Source: Hypericum androsaemum (taxonomy: Eukaryota; Streptophyta; Magnoliopsida; Malpighiales; Hypericaceae). Taken from it: a stretch of DNA of 64,000 nt. Shown here piece after piece: positions 33,094-45,099 of the stretch. The stretch covers positions 4,084,707 to 4,148,706 of the forward strand of contig OZ023182.1 in the NCBI GenBank assembly GCA_963995505.1, written 5' to 3'. The position numbers and the translations under genes are program-made. The notes beneath the pieces are model-generated. The model was given only the letters and a program-made list of their open reading frames with translations. It made no database searches and was not told the origin of the DNA. Position 1 is the stretch's first letter. Each line of letters opens with the position of its first letter.

Positions 33094-33124
33094 TTCAGTG
33101 GGGATTACTCATGTCCCCACTGAA
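33094..33124. repeat. Short perfect inverted repeat
   Basis: TTCAGTGGGGA and its exact inverse TCCCCACTGAA are separated by 9 bp. It resembles a fused or terminal-repeat remnant of a MITE. No function is assigned. Confidence 0.5.
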
Positions 33125-33763
33125 TTTCAACCCGTATTTGTTTAGTGGTTTCGCCGCGAAAGAGTTTGAATCTTGGCGCGCAAACGAGTAGATCCGGTCG
33201 AGTGGCGAGTCCGTTTCGACTCGGTGACAGCTCTAAGGAAGCAAGCGGGCCCACTGCAACTCATCTTCAATCTTAAGTGGTACGGCGTCGATTTTTTTGC
33301 TAGATTCCGGTAATTCGCGTCGAAACGTGAAAATTAGTTTTTATAATATTTATAACGTTATTTCAATTCCGAAATTTTTTCACATTTTTTTTAAAATTGT
33401 TCGTTATAAACAGAACATATATGGATCGAGTTTGACTTTGACGTATACTTGTAATTTACGCATACAATACATCGATTCATAATTATTAGGATAATACTCT
33501 CCTTCTATCTAAAAAATTCATTAATATTGTCCTTAATATTAATGAATAAAAATTCGTAAGGAAAAACTGAAAAGTCCCGTAAAAAATTGTCAAGATGGCT
33601 CCGAGCTTCAGAAACTGTCATTATCATCGGAATCCCTTTCGCCTTCATTTGCAGGCCGCCGTTCCGTTTCCTAGAAGAATGACACCAAGAAAAGTACATT
33701 AGAACAAACCGGCTCAGTACCTGTTCACTCGAATATCTCGTGAATATTCGGATATCGGGTGAT

Positions 33764-36424
33764 CTATCGACTTACTTTTTGTTCTTTAGTGCGTGAAGTA
33801 GCTGGTATATGACGTGGAATATGCCGGTGGCCGGTCTCTCCAAGCTCTCTCAACCGGTTAAGTTCCGGCACTATAACGCCGGCAAGGCTCGGCCTGTCCC
33901 TCTTCCTTAGCTCAGCACACTGGAGGGCTAATTTGGCGAACTTGAGGGCCTCTTCCACTGGCCAGTCAGGAACTGCTTTGTCCAGTACAGCTACAAAGTT
34001 GCCCTTTTCAATGGCCTTTATCACCCGGTGAGCTATGCCGAAGGGAGGCTGGGGCGTGATGATTTGTAGGAACAGTATTCCCAGCGAGTACAGGTCCGAT
34101 CGTGTCGTTAGCTTTCCGGATTGCTGGTACTCGGGATCAATGTAGCAGAATGTACCTGCTGCTGAAGTTAGATGGTACTGTGTGACAGAATCAGCAATGG
34201 AAGGCGGGACTAATCGCGCGAGGCCGACATCGCTTATCTTGCTCAAATAGTTATGGTCTAGGAGAATGTTGGCTGGCTTGAGATCCCGGTGGACTAGCGG
34301 CTCAGGCTTTGCTTGGTGGAGGAACAAAAGCGCAGTCGCGATCTCGGCTGCTATTTTGAACCGGATCCGCCAGGAAAGTGGAGTGGATTGGTTCCTTTGA
34401 AGTAGCCTGTCTTCCAGGCTGCCGAAGTCCATATATTCATACACCAAGCATCCGTACTCAGGGCAGGCGCCGAGAAGAAGGACCAAGTTCGGATGCCTCA
34501 TAGAGCTGAGAACCTCGATCTACGCAGGATCAAAGCGCATAGAAAAGAGTCGTTAACTCAGATGCTGACTTCACTTGGGACAAGAAAATAAGTAGTAATG
34601 TAATTGTGGCTGGCTGTTACCTCCTGTTGGAATTGCCTCTTCCCTTGAGCAGCATTAGATCTTAACACCTTGATGGCCACTGGGGTATTATCAAGCTTGC
34701 CTCTAAAGACAGGTCCGTATCCACCTTCACCAATCTTATTGGACTCTGCAAAATTCTCTGTTGCATTTTCGATCTCCTCGATGGTATACCTTCGGTAGCG
34801 CAGGTCGTTCTGAGCGAGAGCATTCAATGCGCGTTTCTTTTCTTCTGCCTCCTTCTTGGCTTTCAGTTCCGCCTGCTTCCTCTTCTGCATTTCAGTCTCT
34901 GCTAGCTTCTGTGCTTCCTCGGCCTAAATCCGAACAGAACAATCGTAAATCTCGACTCGCATCAACAAGCCGGATGTTCAATACATACCTTCTTTTTGGC
35001 TGATAGGGCTTCTTTGCAAGCTATACTGTACATGTCCATTGTCTGCTCAAGTTCAAGCCGCAATCTTTTCATCTCAGCTTCCATGTCCTTGTGCATCGCC
35101 TAGTTATTCGATAAATGAAACCATCAGGGCCATGAAACCAAAAGAATGTGCGACTTATGTTCGCATGATTATACATACTGACGAATGTACACTTAGATCT
35201 GAGGTGGGAGATCGAGGAGAGTTCGTGCGGTCCACGTCCAAGGCCGAGTTGTCGATAGATCCCAGCGAGATTCGTGTATAATTATCATAATCATCAGATG
35301 CAAGGCTGTAGGATGATTTCGGTGCTGCATATGCAATGTCAATGATGTCCATCGACACACCAGTTGCACGATTCCTGTCTACCTTCTCGGGAAGAGGAGG
35401 ACCGGCCAGTTCTCTCCTCGACTCCTTGTTCCTCGCGAAGGAAACACCGGTTCTTATTGCAACCATCCCGGATTGTCCTCTGCCGCGACATGAAAAACAA
35501 CTACTATGACAACGCGAAAATTTTCCATATCCAAGCCGAATGTTCTCAATGTCATTGCTTGTCCTACTCGTACCTATCTCCATCCTCTTGTCCAGCGGCG
35601 ATCATAGGCGCGGACGATTGAGACAACGTTGCTCCAAGTACAGCGCGTTGCGCAGGCCGCGAAGAAACAACCTTTCCCTTGGCAATCACGTACACCGAAC
35701 AATACGGTGGAGCTAGCTTCATCAAGCTGCCAGGTACATCTTGCTGCCTGAATTTCCTGCCAACAGAAAAAAAAAACAATTAACAAACCAAATCGAGGTT
35801 CTCTGTCCCTTGTAGAATTTCCACCGACCTTGTAAGAGCACTTTTGTTTGAAGAACCAACTGCAATACTTCCGATTGCGTTTCTATTGATGAAATCCAGG
35901 AGCGCTCGTGCAACTTCGGTATCTTCGAGAACCACCTCCACGGTCTGCACCTGCAATATTCCACAAGGGTCCATGATCATCTTGGTTGTGTTTCTCGCCT
36001 GTGATTGAATTCGGTAGAGGCGATATCTACGTACCCTTTTCCGAGCACAATAGGGGCGGAGTGGAGGGAACAGAAGGTGCATTTCTGCATTGTCTTCGTC
36101 GCCGTAGCCGCTGGCCTCTGCATAGCTCTCAACCATGTTGAACGAAAATTAGCGGGAAAAAACACGACGACTAATTCAGGGTCAAACACGATCAGACTCG
36201 ATAATAAATGGAAAGATAAATATTGAGAGGGGGTACCTACGAGATTGAGTACACCTTTGCCTGACATGGATGAGGACTACGACGGCATTGTTGCTTGTCA
36301 GATTATCGACGGCCCAACGGAACGCCTGCAGGCTGTTCCTGTCCTTGTCGATTGCCACCGCGGTGGCATTGGCGAGCGACAACGACTTCTCCGATGATGA
36401 AGAAGGTGTCGTCTTGGTCGCCAT
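33764..36424 (-). CDS. USP-domain receptor-like cytoplasmic kinase (RLCK-IX type, no U-box)
   Basis: Eight exons fit on the minus strand: 36424-36241, 36117-36035, 35950-35829, 35756-35574, 35479-35179, 35099-34989, 34923-34621 and 34519-33764. All have GT-AG borders and keep phase; the sum is 2043 bp including the stop, 680 aa. Residues about 14-165 form an adenine-nucleotide alpha-hydrolase/USP domain (starts ATAVAIDKDRNSLQAFRWAV). Residues 292-365 are a Lys/Glu-rich coiled coil. The kinase domain runs about 385-655: GEGGYGPV loop, VAIK Lys413, HRDLKPAN with Asp508, and DVG at 526 in place of DFG, which I recall as common in this subfamily. Catalytic residues are present, so it is probably active. 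Relatives with a C-terminal U-box are PUB ubiquitin ligases; here the protein ends soon after the kinase. Substrate is unknown. Closest remembered relatives are Arabidopsis AT5G12000/AT5G26150. Confidence 0.93.
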
Positions 36425-38635
36425 TGTTCAATTTGACAAGGAAAAAAAAATGTCTCTCTCCCTTACACCAACCACCAGGTCCAATCGGTTCGGCCGGATC
36501 CGATGGTTGGTGGTTTGTTAGCAGCCAATGTAGGAGGAGAAATCCGGCCCTTGGGAAGAAAGAGGCTATGGGATTAGGCTCATTTCTGCCTCCTCACCGC
36601 CTGTCTATGCATAGACAGAGGCACCGTACTTTTCGCAGATATTTCCGCGCTCTACTAACGGTCAACTCCTCTTCCTAAGTTGGGATCTCCCTTCGCAAGC
36701 AAATTTTCGAAAAGAAAAATTTATAGATTCTATCGAGAATATTATAGTTGATCAATTGGGTGATACATTGTGTTATTATAGTCACCACAACCAACATGTG
36801 CCAAATGGTTATTTTAGATTAATCACATATTTTGAGTTGAAAATTTGGTTATACAATAGGTAAAATACTTGTTAAAGAGTTTTTTTAGCATAACTCAAAT
36901 TTATATTTAACTCAAATTTAAATTAGTAGATACATTAAAATATATGATCCCCTGCAAAAATTACTAAAAGGTTGTGCCATAAATTGGTCGATCCATTGAA
37001 ATATACGAGATTGACCAACAGAGCTAATCATGGCTGAACTTTCACAACCTCAGTTTTGGAGTTGGTCCAGGACGGTAGAACTTAGAAATCGCCTGTTCGC
37101 TGAACTTAGAAGAACAGGAGGAGTTCGGGGAAGTCTTCGTATTGGCTTGGTCGTTCCAAAACTAGAGTTGATTTACCTTTATTGACACTAAATCTATAAC
37201 TTGGTCTTTTAAAATCATTACAAATGTGAACAATCCTCTCAGTCATAGGAAACTACCCTGATATTTCTTCACGCCGTAACTTGGTCTAAAGTTGTAAACC
37301 ACTTTGGAAGTTTGCTAAAATATCTTCGAGTTTCTAGGTCGTTTTTTAAAACATTAAGTTTTTAGCCATCTTTCCATGGAGATACCGTTTTCTTCTCCTT
37401 ATACCATTGATTTTGGATCCGGAATCTTGCTTCTGCCTAAAGCATCCGGAGGCCCTACTTAAATCCTTGTTTGTAATCGTTTTTATCTGTTAAATGCCTC
37501 TCGCCTCTTTTATTCTTCATCGCCAAATCGCATGTCATTTTTGGACGAATCCCATTTTGGCCAAACCCAAAAGCAGCCATCGTTGTCCAAGCTACCCTCG
37601 CACAAAAGCAATTTCCATCTATCACAGAATTGATCAAAGTTATCCTAGGCTTCTCCTAGTCTCTATTGACTCCGGATTGTCCACGTAGGCCCCACAGAAC
37701 AAGTACAGGTCCCACATTTATCCAAGTGGCCCACCAGACGAAGCTTTTTGTCCTCAAATTGTTCATGACTTTGCCAAAATTGCAGAATCCGTGTTTGTAC
37801 AATTGGCCTCCCAAGTCACCGTCCAATACCTACCGCCACCTTCCCAACGACAATAAAAAGTCGACAATCTTAACACCACTTCCAAAACCGCTTTCACACT
37901 GCCACGTGTTCCTTCCTAAATTAGAAACTAAGACAACAAATATACTACAGCTTACATGGAAGGGAGCCACCCTAGCATTAGCTCATAACTCACGTTTTGT
38001 CGAGTTTTATTTAAGAGATGATTTTAGTAAATAATTTTCTCAACAATTAATTTATATTCTTAGTCAAATATTCTAAAAAAAAATCACGTTTTTTGCCACA
38101 ATTCTCGCCGTGTACATTAGAGATTAGCTAATTGGTCGTCCAAACCAGACGTGGACATGACCCAACTTCGTATCAATTGCCTCATGATTATTATACTCGA
38201 ATCAATATTTGTCTAAGTGAGTGTTCACATTGATTGCCATTAAGAGTACATAGTGAGAATTAATTATAAACTTTTTAGTGACGAGAGAGCGAGTCATACT
38301 AAGCAGTAAATTTATAATAGTCGTTTGAGATGTGATGTGATCGGTGATTAACTTCTTAATAAATACTATAGAATTATCAATAGAAAGAACACATGACAAT
38401 ATGGAGTTTCATGTAACACCAAGTAAACTTTTAGATACTTAGTATTCCTAAAAAAATTAGATACTTAATATTCCTAAAAAAATTAGTTACTTAGTTAAAA
38501 AGTTTTGATTTCACACTCATATTCAATTGATTTATTTTTTTAAAATAGGAACATCACGTGAAAACTGACTTGTTATGGTGTGACAATGTCGAATTATATT
38601 TTTTTATCGAATAAAGATCACTTATCACCTTGTAC
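36425..38635. other. Kinase promoter side and intergenic DNA
   Basis: The kinase promoter must lie just above 36424; I see no unambiguous TATA box. The rest (36700-38635) is AT-rich with no gene, RNA or repeat structure that I can support. Short ORFs (for example 37666-38034) lack recognisable domains. Confidence 0.45.
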
Positions 38636-38739
38636 TTATTTAAAAAGATAATTAACACTCTCTGGTCTCTACTTTAAATTGAACCAATTAGTCACATGTA
38701 TTCTCTTAAAAAGGACTATTGACCCTTTGACATCAATTG

Positions 38740-39010
38740 ACCCCTTGCAGTCCTCGTGACACTCCTCACGGTGTCCACCACACCGGCTCGGTGGACCTCG
38801 CTCGTCGTCTGCCTCACGAACGCCACCACGTGCCTCTCCACCTTCCTCAGAGACTCGTCCACCTGAAAAGCCAACAACAAAGCGTCAAGTATCAACGCAA
38901 TAAGAAACGACATCGTAATAAGCATGAATAGTGAAACTGACCTTTTGGTCGACGAGTAGGAGGAGCTCGAAGGGAACATCGTGGAACTTGTCGTGACGGG
39001 GCCGACGAAA
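38740..39010 (-). pseudogene. Captured fragment of a REF/SRPP-family gene
   Basis: Two exon pieces read on the minus strand. One ends at 38942 and encodes HDKFHDVPFELLLLVDQK, followed by a 79-bp GTCAGT...TTTTCAG intron. The second starts at 38862 with VDESLRKVERHVVAFVRQTT. These match the conserved core of rubber elongation factor/small rubber particle/stress-related lipid-droplet proteins (GPVYDKFHDVPxELLxFVDxKVD). A frameshift lies just upstream, at GPV. Because the intron is retained, it was captured as genomic DNA. The fragment continues to about 38750 with decreasing similarity and lacks most of the gene. Confidence 0.65.
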
Positions 39011-39176
39011 TCTTCACGCGATGCCTTACTATTCGAGGAGGGGAGACAGTGATATTTGTGCCCTTGCAATATGTGTTTGATGTGCCTTTGTTTTTGTCTG
39101 ATGTGCTGATATTTTTGCATGATGTGTCGTTGTCATGTACTGATGTGCCCTTGAAAAGACAATGACACATCAGGCA

Positions 39177-40089
39177 TGTTGAATGTTTGAAGGTGGTGTA
39201 CTTGATTAGGATCTGGTATAGTCGAGGCAAGAGTTGGACTCTTTCTCCGTAAGATGAGATTGCCCTGTATTCAGTGCTTACGGGCTGCGGCAATCTTTCC
39301 CAAGATACAACGACTAGGCTGCTTTCGAGTTCGTAGCACAACGACCCTCGAAGCTTCATGAGAACCGTCTGAATATCGGAACTTTCTTGAGAGAAGGAGA
39401 GAAGAACAACTATTGCTAACGAATGCTTATGCAATGAGTTGTGGGGTGAGATGCAAATGAGGGGGAGGGGCCTATTTATAGGTTGCTGGATGGGAGGGAG
39501 GGAGGGAGGAAGCCTAAAGAGTCGCGTCCGTTCGGCAAGCAGGCAGGCTGCCCTTTAGGCACTCCTTCGCCAATCAGAATGATCGTGTCTCTTCGGTGGG
39601 CAACTCGTGGCTTCTCGCTTACCAGATTGCTCCAGCCTCTTCGCATCCCTTCGTGGATGTCCCGAAAGGCGCTCGTAGCCCCTTGTTTCTTCGGTAGCTA
39701 CACAGCTCTCTCCGGACTTGGGCAAAATACTTAAGGCTCCTCAAGACGATGCGCACGTGCGAAGTGCCAAGTGCACCACAAAGCGCCCATTGCGACATGC
39801 GTCCAATGTGCCATGCACACACGCATGTGCGCGAGCACGAGCGCATACGCATGCTCGTGCTAGTGCTCGTGCTCGGATGGTACTACACACCATCCTCGCC
39901 GCGGTCCGAGTTGGCTATCCAGGTGGTCAACTTATTTTCTAGTCAATAAGGAGCATCTCCTTATAAACTAGAGAAAATTTGTTGCACTTTCCAATGTGAG
40001 ATTGCCATTTTCCATTCCACTTTTGGGCTTTCCACTTGGGCCTTCCACTTTGGGCTTTGCATTGAACTTTCATTCAATTTTTTCCAATA
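39177..40089 (-). repeat. 3' LTR of copia 2
   Basis: About 913 bp, ending TTCCAATA where the other LTR ends TTCCCAACA. It is visibly diverged from the partner LTR (several substitutions, and tracts such as the CGAGCACGAGCGCATACGCA region present only here), so the copia is much older than the gypsy inside its partner. Confidence 0.85.
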
Positions 40090-40647
40090 ATCCTCCACAT
40101 AAATGATGATTAATGCATGCTGACACTTTGAAGAAAGTTCCGACGAGTTATCATTGCATCGAGAAAGGTAGCTTACGGCTTTGAACCTTCCCTAATAAAA
40201 TACTATCAGATTTACTAGCTGCTCAGTGAACGCGATGTCTTGAACTGGTCAGCTTTTTTATGTAAACCTAGATAATAACATTTACACAATGATATCTCTA
40301 ATATTCTTTGGTTCTCACGTTGTGTCTGTTTCGGCCATGGACTTTATTTTGGATTCATAAGTATTTTTTCTTTTGAAGTGGCCTCACTTCACACTTATAT
40401 AGGTGATCTCCTATCGAGAGTATCCTGCCATACCCTACCGTATTTGGTATAGAAATTATTAAAAGCGTAGACGCTTAACCTTACCACACCTTTGCAGGTT
40501 CGCACTTGGGCAGCTTCTGAGAATGGGATGGGTTCTAAGTATTCATCTGAACCATCCATAACTTAGTTGTCTTATTAAACCAAATTTGTGGGATCTCTAC
40601 TTATCGTGGTTGAGTTACCGCTATGAATGTTCTTTAATGTGTGGATT

Positions 40648-43600
40648 TTAATGTGTGGGTTTTAACCCCATTCTCCTTACTGTGTTATACATTTGATCTC
40701 TGTTGATTCCTTTCGTCAAAGGATCACCTACGTTGTCCTTGGACTTCACATAATCAATAGTTATTACTCCACTTGAGATCAATTGTCTAACGGTGTTATG
40801 TCTCCTATGGATGTATCGAGACTTCCCATTGTACATAGTACTTTGTGCTCTCCCGATTGCTGACATGCTATCACAATGTATCAATGCAGGAGGCACAGGC
40901 TTGTTCCAACACGGAATGTCCTCTAGGAAGTTTCTGAGCCATTCAGCTTCTTTCCCAGCTTTGTCTAGTGCTATAAACTCTGACTCCATGGTGGATCGAG
41001 CTATGCACGTTTGTTTAGAGGATTTCCAGGACACAGCTCCTCCACCTATGGTGAACACATAACCACTAGTGGATTTGGAGTCTTTAGTGTCCGATATCTA
41101 ATTCGCATCACTGTATCCTTCTAATACAGCTGGATACCTAGTATAAAGTATGCCATAGTTCATGGCATATTTTAGATACTTTAGAACCCTTTCCAGAGCT
41201 AGCTAGTGGTCTGTTCCTTGATTGCTCGTGAATCTACTAAGCCTGCTAACTGAGTATGTAATATCAGGGCGTGTACAATTTGTTAAGTACATCAGGCTCG
41301 CAATGATCCTTGCATATTTCAGTTGAGATACTGGGTCCTCTCTATTTTTAGCTAAGTGTAGACTCAGGTCTACCGGAGTCTTAGCCAGAGGTTTGTCAAA
41401 AGCATCGAATTTCTTGAGTACATTCTCAACGTAGTGAGATTGTGATAAGATAATTCCTTCAGTCGTCCTAGAGATTTTTATCCCTAGTATGACATCAGCT
41501 AGACCCATATCTTTCATGTCAAAGTTGTTCTTTAACATGTTTTTAGTTTTTACGATAAGATCATTACTGCTTCCTGTGATTAGCATATCATCTACATACA
41601 GACATACAATCACGTAAGCATCAGGTGTGACGTTAATGTATACACATTTATCACACTCATTGATCTTAAAGCCATTTGACATTATTGTTTTGTCAAATTT
41701 CTCATGCCACTGTTTTGGCGCCTATTTCAGCCCGTACAGTGACTTGACCAGCTTGCATACTTTATGTTCTTGTCCGGGGGCAATAAATGCTTTAGGTTGT
41801 TCTATATATATTTCCTCTTCCAGTTCTTCATTTAGGAAAACTATTTTTACATCCATCTGATGTATCTCGAGATTATAGAGTGCTGCGACAGCTATGAGCA
41901 AACTAATAGATGTGATTCTTGTGACTGGCGAATACGTGTCAAAGAAATCATATCCTTCCTTCTGTTTGAACCCTTTAGCTACCAACCGAGCTTTGTACTT
42001 GTCGATTGATCCATCAGCTTTGTATTTCTTTTTAAGAATCTACTTACAACCTAAAGGTTTGCAACCTTGTGCGAGATCCACGATTTCCCACGTATGATTT
42101 TGCATGATAGATTCTATCTCACTATTGATAGCTTCTTTTCAGAGAGGAGCATCCAGACTAGATAGTGCCTCTTGGGCTGTCCCAGGTTCATTTTCTAACA
42201 TGTAATTTAGAAAATCTGGACCAAACGACTTGGCTACTTTGGTGCTCTTACTCCGTCTAGGTTCCTCAGCACCTTTATCAGAGCCTTGTGTAGCTTTATA
42301 ACTTCTTTTGTTTGAGCTTACTTCTTTCGTTTCCTTTTTAGGAAAGATATTCTCAAAGAATGTTGCATTCCTTAATTCCATGACTATTCCCTCGTTGATT
42401 TCAGAGTTTTCAAACTTGTGCACCAGAAATTGGTATGCGCTATTGTTGTGGGCAAATCTGATAAAGATGCAATCAACGATCTTGGGTCCTATTCTCACCC
42501 TTTTAGGTAGAGATATTTCTACCTTGGCTAGGCACCCCACACTTTAAGGTAACCGTAGGAAGGCTTTCTTCCTTTCCATAATTCATATGAAGTTTTGTCC
42601 ATTTTCTTGTGTGGCAATTTATTTAGAATGTGATTAGCTGAGAGCACAGCTTCCCCCCACAAGTTCTGTGGTAAGCCCGAGCTAATCAACATAGCATTCA
42701 TCATCTCCTTAAGAGTTCGATTCTTGCGTTCAGCTACGTTATGGAGCAGTTGTCTGATGAATAATGCTATGTTGTTGGCAGAATTCTTCAAACGGAGCTA
42801 CATATTCTCCCCCTCTATCACTTCGAATCATTTTGATTTTAGTGCTAAGTTGATTTTCAACCTCATTCTTATAACTCTTGAAAGCTTCTAGAACTTTGTC
42901 TTTTCTTTTTAAGAGGTGTACATAACAGTACCTCGTGCAATCGTCAATAAATGTGATGAAATACTTTTTCCCACCTCTAGTTTGCACGTGTTTCGTATCA
43001 CATATGTCAGTATGAATTAACTCCAAAGGTGTAGTACTTCTTTCCACTGAATGAAAAGGTGCTTTGGTCATTTTTGCCTCTACACATACTTCACATTTAT
43101 TGTTTGGGTCAAACTCTATTTTAGGCAATAAATTTAAACTTACTAACTTTCTTAGTGAGCTCAAATTTACGTGTCATAGTCTATCATGTCATAAGTTAGA
43201 ACACTCAGCCAAGTAAGAAGAATTGATAACTTTATTAGGCCCTTCAAAGGCGCGTTTCACAGTTATTACATTCATCTTAAAGAGCCCCCTTTCGAGGTAA
43301 CCCTTTCCTACAAAGATACTAGCCTTAGTCAATACAAACCTATCGGCCTTGAATACTAGTTTCATCCCAGCTTTGCTCAACAGTGAGCTGGATACTAAAT
43401 TTTTACGAATGTCTGGGACATGCAGCACATCCTTGAGGGTCAGCTCTTTTCCGGAGGTCAGCTTCAGCACCACCTGGCCTAGTCCAACTACAAGAGAAGT
43501 TGTAGAGTTACCCATGAACAACTTCCGCCCATTGATGGCTGTGTAGGTTGAGAACATCTCCTTACCTAAGCAGATGTGTCGGATTGCCCCTGTGTCTATG

Positions 43601-44531
43601 AACTACTCTCTTGGGTTATCCACCAGATTGGCTTCAAACACCACGGTGGATAGGTGTAGCTCAGACAAGTCCTCAGCCAGGTTAGCCTTCTCATGATTGC
43701 CCTTCTTCGGCAAGCAAAAATCTTTGGCCATGTGACCGGGCTTGTCGCAGTTGTAGCAATTGCCCTTGATCTTCTTAGCTTTTTTTTTTGCTTTGGCTCT
43801 TGCTTCTTCTGCTTGTTTCTGGGCTTCTTCCTCTTCTTGTCAGTACCACCTTCGGTGAGGTGTACCTTAGCCTCAGAGTTGGTCATGTTGGTCTTGACTT
43901 CGGACTTTCAGTTGTCTTCCTCAATCCTTAGTCTCACGATCAGGTCTTCCAGCCCCATATCCTTTCTCTTATGCTTGAGAGAGTTCTTGAAGTCCTTCCA
44001 CAGAGGGGGTAGCTTCTCGATTAGAGCAGCCACCTGGAACGATTCGCTGAGTTGCATGCCTTCGGTGTGAATCTCGTGTTGAATCAGCTACAGCTCTTGG
44101 ACTTGGTCTTTGACCTTCTTGGAGTCCACAATCTGGAAGCCGAGGAACCTTCCAATGATGAATTTATTCATCCCGGCATCCTCCATTTTGTACTTCTTCT
44201 CCAGGAAGTCCCATAATTCTTTCGCAGTCTTGGTACCTGCATAAACATTGTACAGGGCATCGTCTAAGCCATTCAGGACATAGTTATGACATAGAAAGTC
44301 GTTGTGACTCCATGCATCGAGAGCGTTGATCTTCTGTGAACCAGCCTCATTTTCCGCCACTTTCAGAGCCTCTTCCTTCAAGAATCGGACCAAGTTGAGC
44401 GTCATCAGGTAGAACAACATCTTATGTTGCCACCTCTTGAACTCGGTACCGTTGAACTTGGCCGGCCTTTCGGCGTGGACAGTTCCCAGGACCATTGGCA
44501 CTGGTGTAGATGCAGAGCTTGATGATGCCAT
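40648..44531 (-). pseudogene. Degenerate copia 2 Gag-Pol polyprotein
   Basis: Starts MASSSSASTPVPMVLG at 44531 with a UBN2-type Gag (44531-44088). After stops and frameshifts come a zinc knuckle near 43750 (CYNCDKPGH), a protease-region frame (43557-43189; [16 protein letters not shown]), integrase (43164-42528; [16 protein letters not shown], a frame change, then AERKNRTLKEMM), RT (42060-41203; [21 protein letters not shown] intact) and RNase H (41058-40648; [19 protein letters not shown] and [13 protein letters not shown]). At least eight stops or frameshifts. The region 40090-40647 is the 3' untranslated part before the LTR. It resembles Tork/Tnt1-type copia by domain style. Confidence 0.88.
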
Positions 44532-44559
44532 CTCAAGTACACTGATCTCGTCTTACGAT

Positions 44560-45099
44560 TGTTGAATGTTTGGAGGTGGTGTACTTGATTAGGATCTGAT
44601 ATAGTCGAGGCAAGAGTTGGATTCTTTCTCCGTAAGACGAGATTACCTCGTATTCAGTACTTACGGGCTTGCAGAAATCGTCCCCAAGATACAACGACTA
44701 GGCTACTTTCGAGTTCGTAGTACAACGACCCTCGAAGCTTCAGGCGAACAGTCCGAATATCAGAACTTTCTTGAGAGAGGGAGAGAAGAACAACTATTGC
44801 TAACGATTGCTTATGCAATGAGTTGTGGGGTGAGATGCAAATGAGGGGGAGAGGCCTATTTATAGGTTACTGGATGGGAGGGAGGCAGGCAGCCTGAAGA
44901 GTCGCGTCCGTTCGGTAAGCAGGCATGCTGCCCTTTAGGCACCCCTTCGCCAATCAGAACGATCGTGTCTCTTCGGTGGGCAACTCGTGTCTTCTCGCTT
45001 ACCAGATTGCTCCAGCCTCTTCGCGGATGTCGTCACTTCGGTAGCTACGCAGCTCTCTCTGGACTCGGGCAAAATACTTAAGGCTCCTCAAGACGATGC
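44560..45099 (-). repeat. 5' LTR of copia 2, part 1 (split by gypsy)
   Basis: Begins TGTTGAATGTTTGGAGG and continues to the gypsy target site GATGC (45095-45099). The sequence resumes at 55123. Confidence 0.88.

Noticed and set aside
32660..33124. CRISPR-like array
   Set aside because: Repeats are contiguous 22-bp tandem units with no unique spacers, and this is a plant nuclear sequence.
36984..38034. Upstream gene between kinase and the nest
   Set aside because: Short ORFs lack domains, splice support or composition change.
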